The notes below the pieces were generated by a model that saw only the letters and a list, made by a program, of their open reading frames with translations, had not been told where the DNA came from and did no database searches. A stretch of 64,000 nucleotides of DNA from Paramarasmius palmivorus (taxonomy: Eukaryota; Basidiomycota; Agaricomycetes; Agaricales; Marasmiaceae). Where the stretch lies: positions 496,001 to 560,000 of the forward strand of contig JAYKXP010000027.1 in the NCBI GenBank assembly GCA_037176845.1, in the 5' to 3' direction. Numbering within the stretch: the stretch's first letter is position 1; every line of letters starts with the position of its first letter. A program made the position numbers and the translations under genes. This document shows, one piece after another, positions 44,456 to 55,625 of the stretch.

Positions 44456-46397
44456 ATGGATCAATCCCTTCTAGTACTGTTCTTGGCACTCATGAGTTCT
44501 CTTCTGGCCTGCTATCGATTGTGGGTTCATCCATTACGAAAATTCCCTGGCCCTACGCTCGCTGCACTAACGGAGTGGTATCGCGTCTACTATACTGCCA
44601 TCAACGAAGGAGGATGGCTAGAACATCTTGAGAAGCTCCATGGACGGTATGGTGCGTCGATTGAACTGCTTGCCTTGCGTCTGGTTTTAAATATTTCACC
44701 CCATTTAGGCTCAGTTGTTCGAGTGACACCTTGGGAGGTAAGTAATTCAAGCATCTTGTGTATGTATCGCTTCCTCACGTTACTGCAATCCTCAGCTTCA
44801 CTTCAACCGTCCCGATGCATTTGACGATATCCATGTTGCTCCAAAACCTCAATTCATTAAGGATCCTGATTTCTACGGCTCCTTATTGACTCCAAATGCC
44901 GTGGCTGCTTTATCAGATCCCCATGAAGCTTCGAAACGCCGACATCTACTTGGGCCATATTTCTCCAGGCGGTCTGTTCTGCAATTAGAACGTGTTGTGC
45001 AAGTTACAGTATGTATTGATATCCCATAAGCTCTTTATCTATGTTAATTTGATTTTCAGGTAGATACCTTGGTTGACCGGCTATGCATGTACGCTGACAC
45101 TCGCGAGCCTGCCGACCTCTTCCTTGGGTACCGGGCAACGACACTCGACATCATCACATCCTATCTCTTCGCACAGCGATTCAACGCCCTTGATTCACCC
45201 AAATTCAGACACCCACTTCTCATAGGCTTGGACGAGTCATTGAAGGCGGGTTGGCTTGGCAGGTACCTCCCCATCAAACTCGACAAATGGCTCCCAGAAT
45301 CATTCCTACGAAAAGCCACGCCCAAGATAGTTCCCATACTGGATCAAATAGCTTACATCGCCGGTAAACTAGACGATATATCGGCAAATCCACCTTCTCT
45401 ACACGACGTGGGGCACAGGGCCCTCTTCAGCGTGCTATTTGATACCTCGAAGTCAGATACGGGAGGGGATCCTTGGGTCTTCCCCAGGGCTCAAGTGATC
45501 GACGAATGCTTCAGCTTGCAGTTCGCAGGTAGTGATACAGTCGGTAATGCCTGTATGGTTGGCACGTACGGGCTGTTAAAGAACAAGGAAATGTTAAATC
45601 AGTTGAGGCGAGAGTTGGATGAAGCGTGGCCAGACCCTCAATTACCCATGACTTGGGAAGCCCTAGAGAAGCTTCCGTATTTGGTGAGTCACTGTAGGTC
45701 TGGTGGCCTTCGGCTTTGGTTAATACTCTACTCGAGGGTGCCGTCATCAAGGAATCATTGCGTCTATCTCACGGCGTTGCAAGTCCTCTCCCAAGGAAAG
45801 TTGGGTCTTCTGACACCGTGATCGCAGGTGTAGCTGTTCCTGCTAGAGTGAGTTCATGATATTGTTCGTCTAGGTGCCGTACGCTCACTGCCCTCGTGTC
45901 CCTCTAGACTATTGTCTCATGTGGGACGTATTTTGTACACACAGACGCGGACGTCTTCCCGGAACCCAAGAAATTCAAACCTGAACGTTGGCTCAACGGA
46001 GAATCTCGTGCTCTTGAGAAATACCTCGTCGCGTTTTCTAAAGGATCCAGAACTTGTCTTGGGATCAAGTACGTCGCTTCTCCCGTATTGTGAACGTCCC
46101 GACTCAGATCTCAATTCACTGCTTAGTCTAGCATGGTGCGAACTGTATCTTATCTTCGCCAACGTATTCAAGAAGTTGGATTTGGAGGTCTGGAACACGG
46201 TGTGAGTTTCCTTGCGTGTTTATGTGACAAGATATGTCACTCATGTTCTTTTCCATAGAGATGACGACTTAAAGTTCTTGGATTTCTTCTTGCCGTTGTA
46301 TACCGGAAATCATCTACACGCGCAGATCAAGGTTAGAAACACCACACCACTAGCGCCGTCAACAATCAGACAGCGCCGATACAATTATTCTTCATGA
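44456..46397 (+). CDS. Cytochrome P450 monooxygenase (P450-3)
   Basis: Start MDQSLLVLFLALMSSLLACY, then RLWVHPLRKFPGPTLAAL. It keeps IKDPDFYGSLLTPNAVAALS, KRRHLLGPYFSRRSVLQLE, the I-helix FAGSDTVGN, ESLR and FKPERWLNGESR. The haem loop reads FSKGSRTCLG, changing P-R-I to S-R-T next to the cysteine ligand while leaving the invariant F, G, R, C and G in place. The intron before GAVIKESLR ends CTCGAG rather than the CAAG of its sisters. The C-terminal extension after QIKVRN (TTPLAPSTIRQRRYNYSS) is the longest of the four. It appears intact, but the haem-loop change could alter redox behaviour or folding. Confidence 0.88.
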
Positions 46398-47446
46398 ATT
46401 GTCCATATTCGTCGTACTAAGTGATAGGGATGTTTTATATTGTACGATATAGTACGTGAATGGTGCAGCTTGACTACGAAGGGGCCCTGCATAATGCCAG
46501 TGTTCGGGTATGTGAGTTCCCAGATTGTGTCTGGTAAAGGTATAAACGTCAGGATCTCATCAGGGAGGATATAAATAAGGCACTAACACACGTTATCATG
46601 ATGAAGATCTCGTTAATTGGCTGCTCATCACGTAAAAAAGACGGACTTCAGTCGAATACCACTTTATAAGCAGTAGCCACCTTGGATATCATAAGCGATG
46701 GGACTTATCTTGAGAAGATAAAGGAACATACCGCGGGAGACGCACGCTAGTATAGAAGACCAAAAGGCAAGTATTTAGGAGCCAATCGTGCAGCGAAAAG
46801 TTAGGCTTCCACCGCTCCTGTATTGTTCAGGAGGCAAGCCATCCAAGCCAGCTGTTGGACGCAAGACTTGGTCCGCACCCCTTCGAACAGTCAGTAATCC
46901 TAGTTTTCAGAACCACCGTGACCAGCAGGAGCTGCGACTGGCCCTCAGCAATGATTATGTAATCGGAGTAGTCAATCCAATTTCTGCAAGATTGCGAATA
47001 TCAAGCGTGTTCAGCCGACTAAGTAGCGAGTGGCAATGTGGTGCGAGATGTATGACCGCAAGGTGACGGATAGTTGTTTGACTAGGAACGGGTGGCGCCA
47101 TACACGAAATTCCAGCAGGCAACGAAAGGCTCTGTATCCAGCGGTCATAGCTGTGGTAGATGAGCGTTAGCAAGAGTTACCTGGAGGCTATGTATCAGGG
47201 TAAACGTACTCCAAGGTTTGAAGTCTAGCTCAAAGACATTCCATTTCGTTCCAAAACAGTATTCATGACGCGGTAGTTGTCGTATTCTTGTCGAAGATAC
47301 AGTTTCCAGATACGAAGGTGTGGTTTGACGGGAAAGTGCTTTTTCTTGGAAATGGTGTACTAGATTCAACAACACTACTGCTGCCGCACGGTGGATGCTA
47401 GGATAACTGCGATGGGTAAGCATTAGGAACGGATGACTGAGGGATA
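46398..47446. other. Left part of spacer between P450-3 and P450-4
   Basis: Related to the other spacers (ACCTTGGATATCATAAGCGA, the TGATTATGTAATC palindrome). Minus-strand frames (RRYDRWIQSL-like, PRHEYCFGTKWNVFELDFKP) may be the downstream exons of the uncharacterised gene to the right; not resolved. Confidence 0.4.
46952..46965. promoter_or_regulatory. Conserved palindrome TGATTATGTAATCG, spacer 4
   Basis: One base different from the copies in spacers 2 and 3. It lies 2,155 bp before the ATG of P450-4 and 555 bp after the stop of P450-3 (604 bp in the preceding unit). Confidence 0.4.
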
Positions 47447-48092
47447 CTAAATTATCGTACCACACTCTCGGAAACACTGTCTAGAGGGTTTCGCTCCAGG
47501 CTCCGGTTCCTCTCGCGTTGATGCAGCACCGAGGCGCGACGAGAAGTTCAGTATGTAAAACTCAACAGACTTCGTCATCGAGATCCTAACTGGCTCGACA
47601 ATAAGCAAAGAAACACCGTGAGGAATGTTCAGCACATTCTGCAGGTAAAGCTTCGCGTCCTTCGTTGGATTTGCGCAACATAGCGTACGCTTCTGCGCTG
47701 GTATCATGGTATGTACTAAAAAAGCTGCACCATTCAGAAGGGGTACTACAAATTTCTGTGTACGACGTACTTTGTGTGTAGCCCAACCTTCCATAGTCAG
47801 AATTCCATCTTGTTCATTGCAAAATACGCCGTATACCGCAATTTCTTGATGTACGATGTTTATGACTGGGGAGTTCTTTCTGGGTAAGAGATGTCGTATG
47901 TGGCGTGGTTCAATGATTACCTGAAAGAAGATCATATAGGGACCGCAAAGGGACCGACTCCTGCGAGCCGTTGGGTAACAAGTGGGGGCATGAAGGAAGA
48001 ACAGAGAATTTTTCGTGGATCACAACAAGACCAAATTGAGTCTCGTTGAAGGGCCGTTTTAGGTAAACCAACACCTCATCAAATTCCCTCAT
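47447..48092 (-). CDS. Uncharacterised, co-duplicated minus-strand gene (partial model)
   Basis: The frame MREFDEVLVYLKRPFNETQF runs to RSLYDLLS. A GTAATC..CCCAG intron then joins in frame to KNSPVINIVHQEIAVYGVFC and GILTMEGWATHK. Beyond a second possible intron the frame continues TKDAKLYLQNVLNIPHGVSL, LIVEPVRISMTKSVEFYILN, to a stop at 47447. DNA similar to it lies at matching places in the spacers before P450-2 and P450-3, where the frame is broken. I do not recognise the family. It may be a gene once divergently paired with the P450, now decaying; more exons to the left are likely. Confidence 0.3.
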
Positions 48093-49106
48093 CCTCGACT
48101 AAACACCCTCCTGACTGTCTTTACTTACGCATCCTCGGGTGGTTTACCGACCGGATTATAGATACTGATCTTTACCCAGGTGTGTTAGTCGTCCCAAAGT
48201 ACTTTAGTCTGCATGACTTCGGGCCCCCAAGACCGTACCAAAAATTTCTGATCACGTTTCTAAGGATATACCATAACAAGTAATTCTCGAAATCCACGCG
48301 TTGAGCGAGGCACGTCAAAGCTGGACGTGTTTCGGTGTCTGTATGTGCTCTCAGTGCGTGAAACGGGCCTCTTGTAGTACACTAAAAGAAGTAGAACAGC
48401 GAAAAGACCTCGGAAGACTCGATAGGGGAGTTCCCAAAAAGTGCCGTAGATCGGCTGGACCGGAGTGGGTGTTAACACACGCCGTCGGGCTGAGGGTTGG
48501 TATGGTACGGGTAACATGCCGCGATTCTCCGCAGCCTACTCTATCCAACGAGGTACGAGTGATTGAGTCGGCTCACAGGTTCTTACAGGAGACTAAAAGT
48601 ACTTGGACCTGACAAATTTATTTTACAGAAACAGAGTTCCGAGCCGCGTGGCTGCGTAGGCCGCGGGAACTTCTCACCGCTTGCCACAACTTGCTTACAA
48701 GCACCCCGAGACTTGAAGAAAGCTGTTCAAACTGGGTTCAGCCCTTCTATCTATGGATCTTCACAGCTATAGTGTACGGCTTTCACAAAGAGTGGATTGC
48801 CTTTCTACTCACAATTGCACCTGGCGATGCCAAGCTCTATGGCTCACGACCGTAATGTGATCATCATCTACTCGTTCTATCCTTGAAGTTGGATGATTAC
48901 CCTGATAATGATGTCAGGGTTTCAACCCTACACAGTTCGGGCGCCCATGGCACAGCAGCTTCCAATACCCTATAAATAGTGAAGACTATTACATTCAATT
49001 ATCTGTTTCGTCGGTTTCGCCCAAGTTTACGCCACAAGTCCCGTTCAAGCGCCGCTCTACACACTTTGTATCTCTTCGAGTTGTCAAATTGTACTTGGGG
49101 AGCACC
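48093..49106. other. P450-4 upstream region
   Basis: Minus-strand frames near 48260-48560 (VLTPTPVQPIYGTFWELPYR) have no recognisable domain. The right end is promoter. Confidence 0.4.
48971..48978 (+). promoter_or_regulatory. TATA box of P450-4
   Basis: TATAAATA lies about 135 bp before the ATG at 49107, similar to the spacing in P450-2. Confidence 0.45.
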
Positions 49107-50999
49107 ATGAATCAATCCATCGCGGGAGGACTATTAGTTTTTGGTGCCTCTCTTCTAGCCTGCTACCGATTATGGTTACACCCACTACAAAAGTTCCCTG
49201 GCCCTGTATTGGCTGCGATAACCGGGTGGTATCGCGTTTACTATACTGCCATTGACGGAGAAGGCTGGGTAGCGCATCTCGAGAAGCTGCATCAGCTTTA
49301 CGGTGCGTTCGTTGAATTGCCTACCTTTCGCACGATTATGAAACTTTCAACGAAACTAGGCCCAGTGATCCGAGTAACACCAACGGAGGTAATCGGTTCA
49401 CTGGAAAGCTTTTACCGCATGCGTCATGCACTCACTGAAATTCTAGCTTCATTTCAACAATCCTGATGCTTTCGACGACATCCATGTAACTCCAAAGCCT
49501 TCGTACATTAAAGATCCCGAGTTTTACGGCTCCTTTGCGACTCCTGATTCCTTGGTTTCCCAAGCTGATCCCCGAAAAGCTTCAAAACGACGTCACCTAC
49601 TTGGCTCATACTTTTCCAGACGATCTGTTCTGCAGTTGGAACATCTCGTGCAACTCACAGTGAGTGTGTATCTCTTATATCTTTGCAGTGCGCGCCAACA
49701 TCTCGTCAGGTAGATACTCTGATCGAGCGACTATCCACATATGCTAAAACCCGCAAACCTGCCGACCTCTTCCTTGCATACCGTGCAATGACACTCGACA
49801 TCATCACATCCTATCTCTTCGCACAGCGATTCAACGCCCTCGATTATCCCGAGTTCCGACACCCACTTCTGGTAGGCCTAGACGATTCGTTAAGGGCACT
49901 TTGGCTCGGTAGATATCTGCCCATCCAACTAGATAAATGGCTCCCAGAATCCTTCTTGCGAAAGGCAGCACCTAAGATGATTCCCATGCTAGATCAAGCC
50001 GGATACATTGCCGGCAAACTGGACGAAATATCGACGAATCCGCCCTCGCTACAAGACGTGGGCCATAAAGCCATCTTCAGCGTCCTATTCGATACCTCGA
50101 AGTCGGATACTGGAGGGGATCCTTGGGTCTTCCCAAGGGCTCAAGTAATAGACGAATGTGTCACCCTACAGTTTGCCGGGAGCGACACAGTGGCAAATAC
50201 CTGTATGGTTGGAACATATGAGCTTTTGAAGAACAAGGAGGCATTGAATCAGCTAAGAAAAGAATTGGATCGAGCGTGGCCAGACCCTCATACACCTATG
50301 AATTGGGAAGCACTCGAGAAGCTTCCGTATTTGGTGAGTCGCTGTCTTTGAATATGCTAGTACCTTGGTTCTGACTTACATTTCATACGCAAGGGCGCCG
50401 TCATCAAAGAATCACTGCGTTTGTCCTACGGCGTTGCAAGTCCTCTTCCAAGACAGGTGGGGTCTTCTGACACAGTAATCGCAGGTGTACCTGTTCCGGC
50501 TAAAGTAAGTTCATTTCACTGGTCGTCTAACTGCCTCAGACTCGACGGAATCCTATCTCTGCAGACTATTGTCTCATGTGGGACCTATTTCGTCCAAAAC
50601 GACCCGGATATATTCCCAGACCCGAAGAAGTTTAAACCTGAACGATGGCTCAACGAAGAATCTCGTGCTCTTGAGAAATACCTAGTTGCGTTCTCTAAGG
50701 GACCCAGAATCTGCCTTGGGATCAAGTCCGTCATTTCTATTGTGTTCGAGGCATATGTAACGCTGAACAACCCCGTCGTATAGTCTAGCTTGGTGTGAAC
50801 TATATCTAATCTTCGCCAACGTATTCAGGAAGCTGGATTTTGAGCTCTGGAACACGGCGTGAGTACTCTAGTTTTCTTTGTTCGATACGTGTCACTGACT
50901 TGTCATATTAGAGAGGACGATCTAAAGTTCTTAGACTTCTTCCTGCCGTTGTATACCGGGAATCATTTGCATGCGCATGTCAAGGTCAGAAACCCTTAG
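49107..50999 (+). CDS. Cytochrome P450 monooxygenase (P450-4)
   Basis: Start MNQSIAGGLLVFGASLLACY, then RLWLHPLQKFPGPVLAAI. Blocks are IKDPEFYGSFATPDSLVSQA, KRRHLLGSYFSRRSVLQLE, LDIITSYLFAQRFNALDYP, I-helix LQFAGSDTVANTCMVG (Ala in place of Gly after TV), ESLR, FKPERWLNEESRALEKYLVA and haem loop FSKGPRICLG. Closest to P450-2 in its first exon (WVAHLEKLHQLYG). It ends shortly after HLHAHVKVRNP, so it lacks the C-terminal extensions of P450-2 and P450-3. All exons join in frame. Same cofactor needs and unknown substrate as its sisters. Confidence 0.9.
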
Positions 51000-51987
51000 A
51001 TCAATGGCGCTTGCTCGGCGTCTCCTCGGCGTCAAAGACTCCTTTTCCAGAAAACAGAAGAATGGACTTTGCATTGATTGCTTGACAAGCAAACTCTGTA
51101 TTTATTTCCTTGCACGTATTATACTATAGTTAAGGAGCAGATGGCATTCGCTCGCGTCGACGTGAACTGATTCATCAGAGAGGCTGGAGGCTGGAACTCC
51201 GCCTGCATTGTTGTTCGGCGATGTGTACCGTCAAGAATTTTTGATAGCGCATGGCTCGGGTATGCGTACAATGAAATATGATTCAAAACGAGTCCTCGCA
51301 AAGGTACAGGTACGCAATACACCATCACTCGTCTTGAGTTCTTCGAAACGTGGTTCGTAATCATTCAGGGGAAAAATCAAAATGTTGAGTGACTTTTTGC
51401 GTCGACGTTCTCCGATTCGTACCCAAATTTGAAAGGCTGCTCTCCTTTGGACCACCCTTACCGAAGCGCCCATTCTGCTACATACTCTTAGATGCAAGGT
51501 CGATACAGGTTTTGGAACAATTTTGGAACAATTCGAGATTGGGAGATGAATGCTCTTTATACCAGTCTGTCGGGTTTCCTCGCCCTACAACTTCCTTCTG
51601 TTCCGTTTCTCTCGCTCTCTTTGTCACAAGAACGACTGTAAAATTGTGCACACAAATATTTTGGCATTATGGCTCCTAGGACGATTAGGAAGATAAAGTT
51701 GAATCTTGCTTTTTCTTCTGTTTGGACATCGTTGCCATGACACCTTATACTTCAACATCTTCGTCTCCGAGCCTATGTAGGCAGGGATTGGTCCGAACTG
51801 TCTTATCTACCTTCTTCTACCATAATTATACATCTCCAGTCGTAATGAAACATTCAGTTCACTTTGATATACGTGAATTATTTGACTCAGAGGGCGCCGA
51901 TACTCCATCTAGTATAAAGGGAATAAGGGAAGGGTCACATTGCTAATACTACTCTTCTGCGTGGTTGGGAACAAAACAGTGCCGTTT
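51000..51987. other. Intergenic, no gene seen
   Basis: 3' flank of P450-4 followed by AT-rich DNA. No supported coding sequence. Confidence 0.5.
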
Positions 51988-52075
51988 GGCCAACGTGGGG
52001 ATCGAACCCAAGACCTTCGCGTAATAATCTAGGTAGATATTAGCACGACGCTCTAACCAACTGAGCTAGTCGGCC
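51988..52075 (-). tRNA. tRNA-Ile (anticodon AAT) with short intron
   Basis: On the minus strand the acceptor stem GGCCGAC pairs with GTTGGCC, followed by discriminator A. The D arm is GCTC-AGTTGGTTA-GAGC and the anticodon stem TCGTG/CGCGA encloses the loop CTAATAA (anticodon AAT). An intron of about 15 nt lies one base after the anticodon (about 52024-52038). The T arm has loop TTCGATC, with one mismatch at the base of its stem. Confidence 0.9.
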
Positions 52076-52139
52076 GGTTGATGATTCGATTGCGGCGTTG
52101 ATCCTTGATCGCAAATCAATGAAATTGAAAGCAAAGGCG

Positions 52140-52367
52140 TCAAAACGCCACAGTACTTGACAGAACCACAAGAAATACAATCATACCTGTCTTTAGAGAT
52201 ACATATAATGCCTGAGAGGTAGTTAAATACATGGAAAGTCCAAGAAAGTCCGCGCCAGCGACGAATAGATACGTTGTCGATGCATGATGATATGCGAGGA
52301 GTCCAGTGAAAAAAATGTCAAGACATGCCATCAAGAAAGTGAATCCCAGAATTTCAAACACCGTCAT
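52140..52367 (-). CDS. Possible small hydrophobic protein
   Basis: 75-residue frame MTVFEILGFTFLMACLDIFF with three predicted membrane segments (TTYLFVAGADFLGLSMYL; MIVFLVVLSSTVAF). It begins only 5 bp beyond the stop of the zinc-module gene on the same strand, which is unusual for a fungus. It may be chance open sequence in the 3' UTR. Confidence 0.18.
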   Translation of the reverse strand: MTVFEILGFTFLMACLDIFFTGLLAYHHASTTYLFVAGADFLGLSMYLTTSQALYVSLKTGMIVFLVVLSSTVAF

Positions 52368-52371
52368 CGCC

Positions 52372-55300
52372 TTATACTCTTCTTACCTTTATCAAATCCC
52401 CTTCTAACGAAACCCTTTCCTTACCAACATCCTTGAACCCTGACACAACTTTAACAACCTCATTCGTATCAAAATCTTCCCACTTCCCTTCCGGCATCGC
52501 CGCATTAAGATAGGCAAGCAACATGCTCACACTGAGTTCATCCTCAGAAGGTGAGAACGTGGTCGAGAAAAGGTGGAGGATCGAATGATGGATGAAACGA
52601 TTGCGACTTGTGGAGTTATCGAGGGCAAACCGGGTACTCTTTGTGCCCTTCTCCCGATCACGATCCCGTTCCTCTCCACCCCCACGGTGAAGTACGGCTA
52701 CAGGTGGCATACGAACGTCGCCATCGTGGCCTTTATAGTTCCCGACTTCGGGATCTGCTTCGGGATCTGCTGAACCTTCTGCATCAGATTCGTCGGGGCC
52801 GGAATGGAGCTGGTCTTCCTCATCCTCATCATCAGGATGAGGTGCAGGTGCACGACGTTGACTGCGATAGGAACCGCTTCTACTTGGTGGTGGATGCGAG
52901 TACGGAGCCATACGCGACGAGTGTAAAGGCGGCGGATAAGGAGCGGATCGTCGTTGATAGGGGTATCGAGAAGAAGCTAAGCGCAACTCCTCCTCGTGAA
53001 GTGATCTCATGATCATATCATCCTCCTCCTCAGAATCGATGAGTTCGCGTTCATCGTACCTCGAATACCTGTGGTGAGGTGGTGGCGGTGGAGGATATGG
53101 GTGACTCGGAGGATAGCGAGACGAAGATGCATGTGGGTGATGCGGGTATGGCAGATTGTGCTGTGGTGGCGGGTATGGCTGGTGAGCGTAAGGGTCGCGA
53201 TGATGAGCAATAACGGCGGATGCCGATGAGCTAGCCCGTCGAGCCTTCATGTCAGCGATATCGGTTGTTTTCTGAGCACGTCGGTGACTGAAGGTAAAAC
53301 GATAATCAGTCCACGATTCACCAGAAAGTCGAGTGCTGTACTCACTGTCTGCCAATACATTTGCTACGGTGCTGGTGCCACGGATAGGCGCAGAAAGAGC
53401 TATCCTGCCTCAGTTGTACCCACTTTTGGCAGAGAGAGCAGAATACCCTATTGGCCTCCACCTGTACATTCTGGACGTCAGGGACATGCAGATAACGACA
53501 AGAATAACAGGTAACATACCTTTTCGATCAAAGGATCTGCCCTAAGGGTCGCAGCCCGTTGCTCAGCGTTACGTCTACGAGAATCTTGAATACTTTGGCT
53601 CTGGCTGATGGACGGGTTCGTATTGACAGGAACCATGCGAGGGGAATCTCGAACCGCAATTGGACTACCAACAGGTGCCTTGGAAGTGTATTCCGGCCCA
53701 CTATCGCTAGTTGGTGAAATGAGAGGTGAACGAGAGGTCGAAGGTGGCGGGATGGGTGATACGGATGGAGAGCGATGTAAACTCGCGAATTTATCATTAC
53801 GGGGGCCCTCTCTAGACGGCGCAGAAGATTGAGAAGGAACCGAGAAGGAGTCACTGCGAGAGCGAGGCACAGAATCTACATTCCTCACAGTGGAGATCGC
53901 AGGATGACTTTGAGAAGGTGAGTGGTGAGCCCTTAAAGGCTGAGGGGGTGGCGAGCGTTGGCCATGGCCGTTGGAGTGTGGCGGAAACTCCGGAGAACTA
54001 TAATGAATCATATTAACGGCAACATTCCATTAAGAATGGATGAAGACTTACTGCATCACATACGGCATATCACTCGACATGGCCCTGCCAGCACTAACAC
54101 GCTTCTCGCACGATTCCTTGTGGGCATGCCACTTTCGCAGTCCCTGAAGGTGATCCTCAGGGTTGATAGCAATCCATTGATCGCACGCAGCACAGAGGAC
54201 CCGTTCCGCATCGAACTTTCTGACATCTGGGTCCTTGGAGAACAACGAGTTGCGTTCTTCCAGTGCATAAGTATTTTTCGAGGATCTGTCAGGGAAATCA
54301 GCGAGTACACTCTTCAAAATAGCGCAGCATAACTCACATCTTCTTCGCTAAGCAGCTCTTGCGATGAGCATCCCAGGGAATAGAACAATAAGTCGAATTC
54401 GGCCGCAAGCGAATCCATTTGTCGCAACTTTTGCAAAGAACCTTGTAAGCTTCGAACTCGGCGACATAGGGATCGGATTTGAGGTAGGCTATGCGTTCCT
54501 CTTCCGTTCGTTTAGCGCGGCGACGTTTTGGGGGCGGACCTTGACCTTGAGAGATGGAAAGCGATGTCGGGGTGTAGAGTATGGGGTCCTGAGATGACTG
54601 GGGAGCGTGACGGTGAGGTGGAGTAGGTGAACGCGCTGATCTGGGACGTCTTGAGGTTTCGGAAACAGAGTGTAAATTGGAATAGCTAGAGCCATTTCGT
54701 TAGCAAGATGAGATAGACAAAAACACTAGCAGGTGATAGCTGATAAAAAGAAACCCAGGCTAGAACATGTACGAGAGCTTAGGCGTATTCCGAGAAGCGA
54801 CGCCACCTTTCGATTACCGAGAAAGGTACAGAACAAAGGAGACTCACCATTCCTTCTTATGTGTATTCCAGACGTCGACGCACAGCTGACCAGTCTTTGG
54901 ATCGCGGAAAGGGATCATCTGGTGGCACATTTCGCACTTGATGTGTCCACTTTGATATTCCGAGGCCTTCGTTTCTGGCGCCCTATGTTCTAGTTCCATA
55001 TCGAAATCGGCGTCACCTTCGGCGTCTTCATCTCCCTCGCCATCAACGTCGTCGTCAGTTAGAAGTGGTGGAGTTTTGCGTTTCCGCGGGTTTCTGTAAA
55101 AGCGAGGTCAGTATATGATGCTGTAACATATGTCAAAGCGAAAAAGCAACGACGCTCAAACACCCGCGACGGGGTCGAGTAAACAACCTAGAAGACATGA
55201 TACAGAACAAGACTCACACGTTGTCATCCGGGTGCACCGCAGACGCTGCCGGTGTTGGTGATTTATGTGTCGCCGCCGAGGTTTCTTTAGTATCCGAACC

Positions 55301-55425
55301 CGACCTAGATTCATAGAAAACATATCAGTCAACAAGACATACCAAGAATATGAAGAAAGAACGTACTGAGAGTGAGGTGCCTTGTCGAGTACCTCTATCT
55401 CAGGACTAGAGGTTGAAGAATCCAT
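52372..55425 (-). CDS. Protein with four CxxC-HxxxC zinc-binding modules and Pro/His-rich region
   Basis: Start taken at MDSSTSSPEIEVLDKAPHSQ (55425); an upstream exon from 55624 (MAEGEPNMEWGASRFVIGVM) is possible. After an acidic stretch (LTDDDVDGEGDEDAEGDADF) come four related modules: CEMCHQMIPFRDPKTGQLC..WNTH; CKSCDKWIRLRPNSTYC..WDAHRKSC; CAACDQWIAINPED..WHAHKESC; CSLCQKWVQLRQDSSFC..WHQHRSKC. Each of the last three follows a segment with DPxV and a charged helix, and exons roughly match modules. Then come Ser/Pro-rich and Tyr/His/Pro-rich disordered regions and a folded C-terminus (FIHHSILHLFSTTFSPSEDE, LSVSMLLAYLNAAMPEGKWE). Probably a nuclear scaffold or nucleic-acid-binding protein, by composition only; I do not recognise a named family. 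Confidence 0.72.
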
Positions 55426-55625
55426 GAGAGCCGGGACGAGATGATGGAGGATCGAGGTCAAGAAAGAAAGTGGGAGTGACAGGAAAGGGAGTGGCGTAAA
55501 AATCAGAGGACATATATATGAACAGACGGAACAGGTCACTTACACCACCGACCGAAGGTAAACTCATTACTCCAATAACAAACCTCGAGGCGCCCCATTC
55601 CATATTCGGTTCCCCCTCTGCCATT

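Noticed and set aside
44456..46397. P450-3 as pseudogene because of the changed haem loop
   Set aside because: All exons splice in frame and the invariant F, G, R, C and G of the loop remain; alteration noted, loss of function not shown.
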